Numbered from the stretch's first letter, positions 47,201 through 58,669 are shown. The stretch is 64,000 nt of DNA from Lottia gigantea (GCF_000327385.1 NW_008706957.1:631408-695407); one strand, 5' to 3'. Notes: generated from the sequence alone by a model not told the origin. Program-made: numbers and translations.

Positions 47201-50200
47201 GTATGACTAATTCAGTTCAAAAGAATAGAGGTACTGGATCGTGCTACCCAAAGTGAAACGCCCCGATTACATGAAAATCTTACATGTAGCTATTTTTCTG
47301 ATTATATTAAGTCTTCATGGACTTTGTTCAAAAACTGTTGTCCTCTAGCCTCTGATAGTTATCACAAGACCAACAAAAGTTGTTGATTATGAGACGAAAA
47401 AAAAAAAGAAAAATTACCTGCTGTACATATTGAATTAGCTGTAGCATCAACACCCTGTGGTAGAAGATCATAAAATAATCTACCGAACATTGGACATTCT
47501 TCAGTTATTGATTGGGCACACAGTAAACTTTCGTTTAACGATCTGTAATCACAGTAAACAGTGTCATTCAAATAACAAAAACCTTAAAGCAATCAGAGTA
47601 CAACCCGTGACAATGGTTAAAAAGCATTTACTGGCGCGACGCACTGTCTGTTTTAGGCGGCTAGGGCATTTTTTTTTAATTCAGTTAAGGTAACATCATG
47701 CCAAGTTCGAAATTATTCAGAATTTTCCTAAATTTAAAATAAGTGACACTATCAAGACAGTAGTTGATAACGTAAAAGTGTTACGTATAATGTCTTAAAT
47801 CAAAATCAAAATAAAAATCAAAACGAGATATTAGGGGTTTTCACCCTTTATCTTTCTAGTGTCCCTTACGGGATCCTTAATAGATTGCCTTAGACTCACT
47901 CCCTATAAATCCTTCGAGAATCTTTTTCACGATAGAATTTTATGCTAGACTACATAGGGCCTTATCACCCCCAAAACATATCATAATTATCCCTAAGGAA
48001 TAATTACCCCAGGTTGAAACCCCTGTGATAGAGGTTGCCCGAATTCATTTATCATTCATGAGTTTCGTGCGTGTGTTCATATTTACAAAACAAAGCGTAA
48101 AAATGACTACGTACAAGCGTGATAATTGGACGGTTTGTAAATTACGGTGCATTATGAATTTGACGAGATATATCTGCTAGAGGGAAACACGGTAGAACTA
48201 TGTAATAGTTTTGAAGAGACGAAGATTAAGACAGTTTTTATCCGTTATGGATTAGGTTTTGATGACTCATTAAAAATCATGAATACTTACGTGCAAAAGA
48301 TATTGAAAGCATTTTCATACAGAGAATCAAATCTAATCATACTGGTACATTGGGTTATATTAATAGTTCTTTCTAAAAACTGTGGACAGGCTGAAATAAA
48401 AGTTATATTTAGTAAGATGGTCTATATAACAACATAGCTATATTCCAGTAAGGGCATTAACGTTGTCTCTTTAACACCTGTATGTCTTTTGATTTCTGTT
48501 TTTCCTTTTGATTGCAGTTGTTATTTTTCTTATTGCTCCGGTTACTTTTGATTGCTCTTTTTTATTTTTGATTGCTCTTGTTATTTTTGATTGCTGTTGC
48601 TCTTGTTAAGTTTGATTGCTCCTGTTATTTTTGATTTGCTGGTGTTTTTTTTTTTTTGATTACACTTGTTACTTTTGATTGTTCTTGTTACTAACCAGTT
48701 ATTGATCATATTGTTAGGCTTTTCTTTTAACTTATTATCATAAAAGCATAATCCTGGTCCAATATTTCTACGAAGGACCTCATTGTCTATTGTATTGGTT
48801 GGGGTTAAAAAGGTACCGTGATTTATAACTTTGTCAACACTTTTTGCCGATTTAGGAGAGTCCACATAGCTAATTTTGTTTGATATAAGTATATAAATTT
48901 GTTATTGATCAGATGATGTTAAAGTATTAAAAAAAATTGTTTAATTTTAATGTATGGGCGTATTCTAGTATATATTTATTCAATACAAACTAAATGGCGG
49001 GTGTTTGACGTCACAATATTTCAAATGTTGACTAAAAGCTTTATGTATATGGCATACCACCCCAAATTTCTACAATATTACCAATATATGACAATAGTTA
49101 GGTTTGTTCACAGATCAACAATCAATATCACTGAATTTAGAATATTTGGTAATCCGAAAACTTCCTAATTTGACACGAATCTTCTTTGGCTTAATCTTTG
49201 ACATTTGATGTTTCCTTTATCAATGGTGTACGACGTTCAAAACATCTAACCGTTGCTTTCACAACTCAATATTCTAGTCATTAATTTTGAATAACAAGAC
49301 GCAAGTATCAACTTTACTTTCTGATTATTGAATCTCAAAGTGCAAAGTTTGCCAAACGGCAAACTACTATAATGCTCTGTAAAGGAAGGTTATTAGTTTC
49401 TAATGACGAGAATATGGTGCTGTGAAAGCAACGGTTAGATGTAATAAACGTCGGACACCATTGCTAAAAAACATGGATCTTTGGGAGATAAGTGAAAAAC
49501 GTCTAAAGAACGCATTGATGAAAAACAAAGAAATGTCGTCTGTTCATTATATACTGAATAGTCAATCTGAAATTACTGTTCGAGCAGAAAAACTAATGTT
49601 AAAAGGAATATTGTCGTATAAATATATTGAAGACAGAAACTTTCGGACCAGAATGAATAATGTTACCTACTTCCATCACAAAGTTTATAAATATCTTGCA
49701 TGACTTTTTCCCAATTTTTCATCGTCTCTGTTGGCTGTGAATCAATATTTGATTGACATCCTACTGTAGCATCAATATAACATTGGGTCAAGTTATTGCC
49801 CTTGATCGTATTTCTGAAATAAAAAAAAAGTTGGAAGGAACAATGTAGCATTATGAAATAATAAACCAAGTACTAACGATCCGAACCACAAAACGAAACC
49901 CGCATAACGGAATGATACATTCATTTCGTAGATTTGAAAGCTACGCAAGAACTATTGACCCTGCAATCGAATTTGATTTAATATATTCTGAATTGTACAA
50001 GTAACAAACAGTTTTAAAAATTGCACAATTTTGATGGATATACTACTAATATAGATCATATAGAATTTTGGAAATCTCAAAATGTAAAAAAAAACAGTAT
50101 GTATTTCTGGTTTAAGATTTCGCATTCATGCCACATAATCGGAATCGGAATCACTTAATTGAACTCCATGGATAAAAATCTATATTCTGTTATGTAAGCA

Positions 50201-51670
50201 ATACCGTAAGCATCTACCAACTTCCGGTTTGGTCATGGTTGCCATATACCAACGAGTTCAGAGCGGTCGTTGATATAGATATTTCTCAAAGGATTTAGAT
50301 TTCACTGTCATGGGGTCTTTATAATTATACTCGTAAATCACACTTCACAGGAATTTAATCAGAATTAATGTAATTATTCAATACGTAATCATATTATATC
50401 ATTGTTGTTAAATCGGATCATCAGATGAGACGAACAAGGAAGTTTTATTCTGGATAAAATAAATCATTAAGACACGCGAATAATCCAAAGGATAATAGAG
50501 AAAAAGTTGTGCGATTATCTGCTTATATAATGTGTACTTAGGAATAACTTAAAGTTGCAGTATGTAAAATTTTCATCATCAAACACGTCGTAAATCATAC
50601 CTGAAATTAAAACTCTAGATTGTGCTACATTTATGTAACTACTGAATTTGTTTTAAAATAGTTAAATATAAACGGAGAATACTAATTGTTAATTAAGCAG
50701 TTTGACCTAGTTTAGGTGTAAGAATGGCTCGATAGCCTATAAGTAGTCGAATTAGGCGTTTAATTTACTTAAATCCGTACAGTGGTTTTCAAACAGCTTC
50801 CAAAGAGCATAACAAACTTTAAAAGTATACTTAAAGTTTCAGAGACGTCAAGGGGCACTTGCCTTTAGATCTTGGTGTATAGTTTTAACAAATTCGAGCA
50901 AAAAAAAATTCGACCTACAGAAAAAGCGGAACGCCCCTTTAAGTGATGTTTATCTGACATGACGCAAAAGAAAAAAGAACACCAATGACTTGATCGCTTC
51001 CTGATCACGATGCTAATCTTTTGTATCACATTCTTAAGCTTCTTTTAATTCGTCTTAAACTTTATCTTCTTCAAACACGCATTTGTTTTTGTTCACAAAA
51101 TAGTTTGGAAAAGCTCGTGTTTTGTTTTGTGCTAATGGACTTCATGTGTAGGCCTACAGGTCAAAATAGTAGGCCTACTTGTGGGTTTTCATCTTGATAC
51201 CTCATTAAACAGGTCGTTGGAAAGGATCCCTTTGTTCAGATGATACTACAACTATTTTTGTGCACGTTAAAGATCCTTGGACACTGAAAATTCGCAATAA
51301 AGAGTAAACCAATGTTGCTGTTATTGTTCTGGCATAACTTCCCTTGTTGTACACCACATTGCGCTGTTGGTCTTCACTAGTTCAACCCAGAGGAGAATAA
51401 CAGGACATTATATCAAAAGTTTAAAAAGTTCAAAATAAATTGTATCAAAGATACTTACAGACAAAGGTTTTCCATCGATTCCTTTCCTTCTGGTGCAGAA
51501 GCTGTTTCTAAAACGCTGTTGAGCGTGGATTCCATCTGACTCACACACCAGTTAGCGTGGGTCATGTTACATGGTTGTGTTTGAGCTGGTGCTGTCTGGT
51601 CAACACATAACACCACTTGAACTGTCAACAGAAGAAATAAGATTCCATTCATTCCAAAGTCGGTATACAT
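44223..51670 (-). CDS. Eight-exon gene: GPI-anchor-like Cys-rich secreted/surface protein, family not recognised
   Basis: Exons 51459-51670, 49667-49813, 47418-47542, 46817-46907, 46044-46192, 45621-45738, 44968-45161 and 44223-44284 all have GT-AG borders and fit in phase (2,2,1,2,1,2,1). Together they total 1098 bases: 365 residues plus stop. Residues 1-22 form a signal peptide (MNGILFLLLTVQVVLC). Each of exons 1-7 then supplies exactly three cysteines in the mature protein (21 in all), in the pattern C-x(7-13)-C-x(16-27)-C; exons 3, 5 and 7 share a CP(M/S)(F/L) motif. After a Gly/Ser linker (SVGGGASG) exon 8 encodes a hydrophobic tail, LHSTTSLFIVVLTVWHWNH, fitting a GPI-anchor signal. The layout recalls helical Cys-rich invertebrate secreted families (DUF19 or 27-kDa hemolymph protein type), but that link is inference. 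Confidence 0.85.
44500..44655 (-). repeat. Poly-G run and dispersed repeat (agtggcggg type), copy 2
   Basis: A run of 14 G at 44516-44529 (adjacent to aaaaa) precedes the family shared with 10128-10255 (gggcaaaaatctcataacta). It ends in cccgccactg. It lies in intron 7 of the GPI-like gene. Confidence 0.6.
44656..44835 (+). repeat. SINE remnant in intron 7 of the GPI-like gene
   Basis: gggctgttaacgttaaagat, cgacaattgaaa, actgcatggcgttacctgtc and the tail ggacgttaaactccattcat are in SINE order, sense orientation. Confidence 0.7.
44968..45161 (-). CDS. GPI-like Cys-rich gene, exon 7 and linker
   Basis: 194 bp, phase 2 to 1. AYETGLRCLDNAGYHRCPSL gives the third CP-type exon; the end KQSVGGGAS is a low-complexity linker suited to a GPI attachment site. 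Confidence 0.83.
45621..45738 (-). CDS. GPI-like Cys-rich gene, exon 6
   Basis: 118 bp, phase 1 to 2, GSREECGETGEARIKHC to STKQC. The open frame extending past the acceptor (to 45817) is intron. Confidence 0.82.
46044..46192 (-). CDS. GPI-like Cys-rich gene, exon 5
   Basis: 149 bp, phase 2 to 1, AYNNFKQCLHASSAPVTCPM to CNKTFDTLP. Starts with AY like exon 7 and carries the CPMF motif of exon 3. Confidence 0.85.
46280..46405. mobile_element. Foldback element, copy 2, in intron 4 of the GPI-like gene
   Basis: gtaaagaatttttctaga...tgtgtatcggg pairs with tccgatacacatagaaattt...cctctttac to form one long imperfect hairpin. Same outer motifs as 43585-43907 but with a much shorter middle. It begins about 90 bp upstream of the exon 5 acceptor in the sense of transcription. 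Confidence 0.8.
46817..46907 (-). CDS. GPI-like Cys-rich gene, exon 4
   Basis: 91 bp, phase 1 to 2, GCNNFDEAMGVLENC to LEMAC. Acceptor atatttag, donor GTAAGT. Too short for ordinary ORF detection; supported by phase fit. Confidence 0.82.
47418..47542 (-). CDS. GPI-like Cys-rich gene, exon 3
   Basis: 125 bp, phase 2 to 1, SLNESLLCAQSITEECPMFG to SICTA. First of the three exons carrying the CP motif. Confidence 0.85.
48485..48690. repeat. Short tandem repeat (tttttgattgctcttgttat type)
   Basis: About eight imperfect units of 20-24 bp in intron 2 of the GPI-like gene. Confidence 0.7.
48691..48865 (-). other. Orphan open frame in intron 2
   Basis: A minus-strand frame starting MDSPKSAKSVDKVINHG and including EVLRRNIGPGLCFYDN has less biased composition than the surrounding AT-rich DNA, then runs into the tandem repeat. 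It has no splice sites that join it to the host gene. It may be a fragment of an old inserted gene; no family recognised. Confidence 0.25.
49215..49480. mobile_element. Hairpin element with ~75-bp inverted arms in intron 2
   Basis: Left arm caatggtgtacgacgttcaa, aacatctaaccgttgctttc, acaac pairs with the right arm gtgctgtgaaagcaacggtt, agatgtaataaacgtcgg, acaccattg. Loop of about 100 bp. A 93-codon plus-strand frame starting in its right arm overlaps exon 2 antisense and is not a gene. Confidence 0.82.
49667..49813 (-). CDS. GPI-like Cys-rich gene, exon 2
   Basis: 147 bp, phase 2 in and out, NTIKGNNLTQC to KLCDGSR. Acceptor tttttttatttcag, donor GTAACA. Contains an N-glycosylation motif NLT. 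Confidence 0.85.
50552..50945. repeat. Dispersed ~400-bp repeat, copy 2
   Basis: Partner of 30962-31395. The ends aacttaaagttgc and gcccctttaagt are short inverted repeats, so it may be a non-autonomous DNA transposon. Lies in intron 1 of the GPI-like gene. Confidence 0.7.
51175..51385 (+). repeat. SINE remnant in intron 1 of the GPI-like gene
   Basis: tgcacgttaaagatccttgg, gctgttattgttctggcata and acttcccttgttgtacacca follow the SINE body order; head and tail are not recognisable. Confidence 0.55.
51459..51670 (-). CDS. GPI-like Cys-rich gene, exon 1 (signal peptide)
   Basis: Starts MYTDFGMNGILFLL (Met at 51670 or 51652) and ends ENLC plus two bases before the strong donor GTAAGT at 51458. 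First Cys triplet: C34, C42, C70. Confidence 0.85.
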
Positions 51671-52419
51671 TGTTAAAACGTAGTTTCTTTAAGCTTAAAA
51701 ATGAACGTGCTCAGATATTCAGCTTGAGAAGTCCTACAGATAAACAATAATCTTAAGCTCACTAAAGTCTAAAATTCATATGTAGGATATGAAATTGTAT
51801 TTCACCCAAACTATAAACACGAAATTGTATAGTCTCGAATATAAACACGAAAAACTATTCAAACATACGAAAAATATATAAACACAAAGTCTTATAAATC
51901 ATGAACACGAAATTGCTTTTGAACCAAAGATATACACACGAAAAAATGTTCAAGCACGTAAAATATAAACACAAAATAGTATTCAAACACAAGATATAAA
52001 CACAAAATTGTATTAAAGGTATTTAAAACACAAAAAGGATCAGCTGAATATAAACACAAAAGTGTTCACTTGCTGATAAGCACAACACAAAAAGTGACCT
52101 CCGTAAATTCTGTTCCTGGCTTCTATGAAACTCGGTCTATTGATGACACTGAGTCCAAAATAAACTAAAAATATCTAACACTACTCCTGTATTTATCAAC
52201 AAACGTGATTCTATGTTTATTTCAGTTTTTTAAAGGATTAAGTATTTTTGTGCGGTAAAACAATGACTTTTCCACACATTGATACATTTTTCAGAATTTT
52301 GAGCTTCAGCAAGCGAATAAATTTGATGTTGATGACCTCTCAGGCGTTAAAAATTGTTTTGATAATTCGGTCATAGTTGTCGTCATCGTCATCAATCATA
52401 GTAATCTATGCATACGATT
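51671..52419. other. 5' flank of the GPI-like gene
   Basis: Presumed promoter region. 51780-52080 is a loose array of ataaacac-aaatt-tatt motifs (about ten imperfect occurrences). No defined promoter element could be assigned. Confidence 0.4.
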
Positions 52420-53690
52420 ATTACGGCAATGAAATGTTTTATCCATGTTATCCACGATAAAGATAATCGAACTAGACCTTGTTTATGGTTATTCATGATA
52501 AAGATCATCTTAGAACTAGACGATTTTTACTAGAACAGGATCATAGTTAGTTACCACCAGAAAGATTGTCGCAATAAACCAAGGTCATTGTTATCCTGAT
52601 AAGAATTGTCGTAATAAACCTGGGTTATTGTTATCCATGATAAGAATTGTCCTAATAAACCTGTGTCATTGATATCCATGATAAAGATTGTCGTAATAAA
52701 CCTGGGTTATTGTTATCCATGATAAATATTGTCGTAATAAACCTGGCTTATTGTTATCCATGATAAATATTGTCGTAAACCAGGGTTATTTTTTATCCAT
52801 ATGATAAAGATTGTCGTAATAAACCTGGGTTATTGTTAGCCATGATAAATATTGTCGTAATAAACCTGGGTTATTGTTATCCATGATAAATATTGTCGTA
52901 ATAAACCTGGGTTATTGTTATCCATGATAAATATTGTCGTAATAAACCTGGGTTATTGTTATCCATTATCAAGATTGTCGTAATAAACCTGTGTTATTGT
53001 TATCCGTTATAAAGATTGTCGTAATAAATCTAGGTCATTGTTATCCTGATAAGAATTGTCCTAATAAACCTGAGTCATTGTTATCCATGATAAAGATTGT
53101 CGTAATAAACCTGGGTTATTGTTATCCATGATAAAGATTGTCGTAATAAACCTGGGTTATTGTTATCCATGATAAAGATTGTCGTAATAAACCTGGGTCA
53201 TGTTTATCTATAATATAATAATCGTATGCATAGATTGTCGAAATAAATCTATGCCAATGTTATTCATGATAAAGATAAGATAAAAGAACAAGGTCATTGT
53301 TATTCATGATAAAAATTATCGTACCAGAACTAGGTCATTGTTATCAATGATTAAGATTATTGTAAAAGAACTACGTAATTCTTATCCACGATAAAGATTA
53401 TTGTAATGATGAACCATGTCATTGTTATATATGATAAAGATTATCGTAATGATGAACCGTGCCATTGTTATGTATGATATAATAATAAGATTATCGTAAT
53501 AAGACGTATAATTGTTATCCACGATAAAGATTATCGTAAGTACGTCATTGCTATCTTTGATAAAGATTATTATAAGACCGTGTCATTATTATCCATGATA
53601 AAGATTAACGTAATAAGACTGTGTCATTGTCATTTATCCACAATAAAACTTTTCATAATTATGTCATTGTTATCTATGATTATCGTAATA
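52420..53690. repeat. 41-bp minisatellite whose units contain a palindrome
   Basis: Unit gattgtcgtaataaacctgg then gttattgttatccatgataa plus a, best ordered at 52560-53215 and degenerate on both sides. Each unit contains TTATC-CAT-GATAA, a small inverted repeat, so single strands can fold into a series of hairpins. Confidence 0.9.
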
Positions 53691-55292
53691 TGATACTGTC
53701 ATTTGTAACGTATAAATATTAAGATACTGTACAGATATTGAGTTAGTTAATTGTTATATGAAATGAAACTCGTTAGGCGGTTTTGTAGTGTAAGAATAAA
53801 CAGTATTGTGCCAGGTTTGTTCAAGGTTTTCTCAAACTCAGTCACAATCACAAAAACGACACGCGTTCACATCGATTACAGTGAGAAATAAAAACTATAT
53901 AATGCAATCTTTTGAGAAAAAAATTCATTTCTGGCGAGTGACATTTAAGGAAAGTAAAGAATTGACAATGCATATTTACTGAGAGATAAAAGATTGTTGG
54001 TATTTGAAAATAAAAGTAGTAAAGCTCAGTTTGTTGACATTTAGATTACCTGTAATTATGATTCAGGTGTTAAAACATCGAGTCAAACTTTAGAGACTTG
54101 ACATCTAGACATGATTGTGGTAATTTGTGTTTCTGTTTGAAGTCAAATATAAAACAGCGAAAAACTGGGTTTTACATACGCCATATCTCCTGGTTTTGAA
54201 GCACATTTTGTATGGAAAACGGGTTTAGTTCTTAAAATGAATCAAAATTAGATTTTGATACGAATTACTTCCTTTGATTTCTAAATTGCTTTTGTTGACA
54301 CATCTTGGCTGATTTGTTTGGTCAGGCATACATTGGTCTGATTGTATATTATTATGTTGACCTATATAGTAGTGGTGGGTGTCGCGAACGAAGCAGACCA
54401 TGCTTACTCTTTTCGAAACACCTGATGGTACTTCTCTATGGAGTATTCCACTAAATAATACTTTACTCTCAATTTTGTCATACTTTGAATGAGATTTTGA
54501 TTAACAGACTAGTCTTGCTTGTAAGGATTTTAAGGATCGACAACTAGACAATTTATATTTGTAGAGTTGCACAGTTTTCACTTTTATTCTGTTAATTATC
54601 TTAAATATTGGAAATGTTGCTACTGGTTCCCCGTCTTCATTAGCTCAATATGAAATACATTGCTTCAGAAATATGCTTAAAAGTCTCAGGTGGCGAAAAT
54701 AAAGAAAACAATTAAATAAGTTGTGCCTGTATCATTTGTACTAAAGGATTTGTAAAAGTTAAAAATTGACCGAAGTCTGTAAATTAAAGCTGTAGAGATC
54801 AACAGTGAAATACCAAAGTCAACACAGATGGTTTAAAACTAAAGCAAGTCACCTTACAAGTTACATTCCAACAGTGAGTGAGCAAAAGTTAATTGGCTAG
54901 ACTAAGAATAAATACGAGATCTCTAGCACACTTTGTTCAGACTACACACTACTAAAGAAGAAAAAAGGAGTCTCATCCGATTAAAATATTAATAAAGTTG
55001 TTTTTTATTAGTGCTTCATTCGTCAGCATTAATATAAGGACAGTATTCAAGTGACCCAATGAGTCACAATGAGTTGTGACAAGCAAAAACACTATTCAAA
55101 GTGGGTTTTATTAAACTATGAATATTCAAAAATTTAACATCGGTAAATATTTTAGTTCTATAATATGACATTAATCATTCTTCAGTTCATCGATGGTGAT
55201 TGAAGTCATCTTTGGCAAAAACTAACAACAAAATTTCGACTCCTGGCTAAATTTGTAAACCGCTTTGACCACAATTTGTGTTCCCAATCCCA
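53691..55292. other. Gene-free stretch
   Basis: No supported exon or recognisable repeat on either strand. Confidence 0.4.
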
Positions 55293-55451
55293 ATGACACA
55301 TGACCGGTTTGGTTTTAACCTAAAACATCCACCTTTATTACATACTCCTGAACTTGGATTCGTAAATGTCGAATCAGTTGTTCAGACGGGTCGTATTCAA
55401 GGTCAACCAAGATCACCAACGGTACAACCGTGCCAAGACAAATTATCCGAG
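55293..55451 (+). CDS. Candidate coding exon, plus strand
   Basis: From ATG 55293 the frame reads MTHDRFGFNLKHPPLLHTPE and continues for 53 codons to CQDKLSE directly before a good donor (ccgag|gtaaat). Composition (Pro, Gln, few Leu runs) is unlike chance frames nearby. It could be the first exon of a small gene whose last exon is at 57592-57776, but the phases (0 out, 1 in) require at least one more exon, not identified. Function unknown. Confidence 0.35.
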
Positions 55452-57591
55452 GTAAATATTGTATCTATTACATATTGTCATAACCCGAAATATCATCGTA
55501 GAATGACTGATATGAAGAATAATATCAATATTGAGTTTCGTGTCGTCTGAATGAATTGTAAAATAACCAGTTTGTTTATGTTATCTGGAAATCGGCTGGT
55601 GTATATTTTGACGAAAATTGAAAAGAGCTGCTGAAATACGTTTCTTTCGATTTTTTTTACCTGATACAAAATGTAGGTTATATGCATTTAAGAGGCATGC
55701 AATCTGAAATACATCTAAACCGGAAGTACCAATACATATTTTGTGAACGCTTTCAGAAGGTAAGATTAAACCTTCGGAATGTCAATTATTAGATGGGTAA
55801 GGTAGAAGTCTATTAACGTATTTGTAACGCATTTGAGTGCTACTGTAATTCAAATCCATCGGTTAAAATTTGGTCAACTTGAGTCACCGTATCCGCAAAT
55901 TCTTATGATATCCACTTGTAAAAACACCGCATCTTCCTAAGGAGATAAAAATGTCATATAGGTATGCAATACTTTCATATCTAAATATATGAGATATTTG
56001 TCAATGTTTAGTTAGATTTTAATGTTTTTTCAGATACCAAGTGTTATTTGGTATAATGTATGCGAAATATGTTTATGATGTTGTCGAGAACGAAATAATG
56101 ATGATAAAATAAACATAATACGAACTTCCCTAGCATTGAACGCGGTGGTTCAACATTATATTCTTTTAGTGACAATAATTTAAGTTTTGTGGATGCCTGG
56201 TGGTTATAGACATATCTATATTTTTCATTTACAAAATTTGCGGACTAGATTTAGAGAATTCTGCTTTTCAAATCATCATCCAGAATTTAGATCCTACGTC
56301 CGATGACGTCATTATATCTTCTATATCATGACAATATCTAACCTGTACATTCTGTAGGGACGCAATCATGGAAAAAAAATTTTGAACTTAATCTTGGAAT
56401 TCTTAACTCTATTTTGAAAGAACTAAATTCCACAGCTAATAAGCAGTAACTTTTAGTAACGTTTTCTGAAAAATAGAAGTTGGCTCTGTCCTAACAATCA
56501 TAGTAAATGCGGTCACAAAGCAATAAGTCCTTAGCTCTTGTCAAAGAAAATTTTGAAAACAATTTGGTTTTTTTTTTTCGCTTCCATTGTAATCTTACAA
56601 GTTTTCTATCTGAGTCCTGTTCTAATGCTGTTTCACGTTAGACCCATTTTTGACGGAACTGTGGGGTAGCGAAACACAAAGAGCGTGTAATACTGTTCTT
56701 TTAGATATAGATATCTTTGTTGTAACGATAGATTGTGGTGATATCTCTATGTTGGTACACTACAGTTTTAACACAGATTGTCAAGAAAACGTTAGACATA
56801 CCTATCATTGACTAGTTATTGACAGTACTATACCCTACAGTATATACCATCTTACTAACTTATTGTCCGAAAAATAAACACTATCAGTACCAATATACAT
56901 TCATCACGAGGGGGAATAAAACTGTTTTTATGCCTTACGGTTGTTAAAGGACGAAAAGAAAGGATCACTGTTTAACTTTCCTTTCCCAATACATCGTTTG
57001 ATTTTTCACTAATATTTCGATGACCTCAGACAAAGCTAGACAAGTACTATGCCTAACCAACACAAGACATCGGTTGGCAGAAGTTTGAGATATTCCTCAA
57101 AAAATAGAAGAATATGTCTTTCTACATAACAAATTGAAGGGTTTTTCACTTTTCACCCTACTACATTGCTTGACAGGATGTAATTCGTTCTCGAATTGCT
57201 AGTGTCCTATTTCTAGTCTTGTGATCTAAGTTTCATAAGGCCATTGTTGGACTTTTTGTGCTTACTATATATATATTGTTTTTCTTTGTCATTATATACC
57301 CCATATTCAAGTACGCATCTAAGATTCATGCAGTTGATTGTAATATAATGACTAAAAACTATTTTCGGATTATATCATACCACAAGTGTCAGTGACTGAA
57401 ACAAGATGGTTACTTCTACAACTGAACGTGCCGGTCGTACCTTTTCACCGCTATTTATATTTACAAACAAACAGATTTTGAAACATTTGTGGTATTCCTT
57501 TGAAAGCAAGTTAAGTGACCATTAGTTAAAATTTCAAATATTTCTACAATCTGGACTTATTTTGGTAAAGAAATGACCTTTACATCTACAG
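55452..57591. other. Stretch between two weak exon candidates
   Basis: If the candidates at 55293 and 57592 belong together, a linking exon should lie here. I saw a donor at 55760 (cagaag|gtaaga) with a short open frame before it (MQSEIHLNRKYQYIF), but its phase does not complete the join. Confidence 0.25.
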
Positions 57592-57776
57592 AAAGACGAT
57601 TTGTCCCAGTGAGACACCAAGCGACACTATGTTTCAGCGTTAAAACAAGTCCACAAACATCGGCGGTTCCAAAGGGTGGAGGGGCTCAAAAGACTCAAAA
57701 AGAAGAAAAATGGAGAAAACATGAAGTAAGAGGCAAAATGGGACCTGTAGTAGAGGAAGGTCCATTATTCACTTGA
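57592..57776 (+). CDS. Candidate terminal exon, plus strand
   Basis: After acceptor tttacatctacag the frame continues for 60 codons: RRFVPVRHQATLC, a Ser/Thr part, GGGAQKTQKEEKWRKHEVRG and EEGPLFT, stop. The frame is also open upstream from an ATG at 57573. Charged, non-repetitive composition and higher GC than surroundings argue for coding; no family recognised. Confidence 0.35.
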
Positions 57777-58669
57777 TAGAGGAAGAAATCCTCAAATGCA
57801 TGGAATGCAAGATTTTAAAGCCCTCCATTTTCAAAATGTTTTAGGCGTGGCTTCTCCAAATCCAGAGAACTTCAGCCATCATTGTCCATAGTTATGGTAT
57901 GTTTATTTTTTCTCCGAAAGTTCAATTAAGTCAATCTGATTAAAGTACAGATCGAAACGCGATTGACCCATAAGACAAATTTCATGTAAAACGATTTTTA
58001 GGTCGATAGAATTTTTCACAAATCAAATCTTCTGTTCGATAAAAGCTTTGTCTCGACAGGAATTATTGGGTATTCATTGATCAACATTGATTGAAATCAT
58101 CAGCCCATTTTTATCAGTGATTTTTTAATGATGTCTTAATTAAGACGCTATTGGTTTAAACAGATTGTGAGATCATAGGTGGTGAGTGTAATGACTCTCA
58201 TAAAATAACGAAACGCAACATCTAAATGAATATTTTTATAATTTTGACAAAAACTCGGGTTTGATTCATGTACGAAAAGGTCAAGTATTCACGCTTGAAA
58301 ATAACTAAGTGAAATAGTTACCTAAATGAACTACAGTCAAAAGCTTGTAAGTGCAAAAGATTACAAAGAGCCATCCAATGCGAAAATTGATAAAGTGTGT
58401 ATTGTACAAGATAAACACCAGACACCTATAGATCTGATCACAATGACAAACATAACTATCGCCCAATTTGTATAGATTCTCAATTGTCAACAATTAGCTT
58501 CATTGATCCAAATTGAGACATCAGACTTCCCCATCGATTGAAATCTTACTAAACAACACGCTGGGATCTCCTCTTGTCAAATGCCAATATAAGTACGAAA
58601 ATAGACACTCATTTCATAGTGAACCTGCTATGTTTTTTATTGAAATAACAAACATACAATAGCACGGAT
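57777..58669. other. Gene-free stretch
   Basis: No supported exon or repeat. Confidence 0.4.

Noticed and set aside
49422-49703. 93-codon plus-strand frame
   Set aside because: Starts in the hairpin element and runs antisense through exon 2 of the Cys-rich gene.
54400-54435. Hammerhead-ribozyme-like cgaaac and ctgatg motifs close together
   Set aside because: The core lacks the required order and the full ctgatga, and no flanking stems were found; Penelope-linked ribozymes were also looked for near 35 and 38.8 kb without success.
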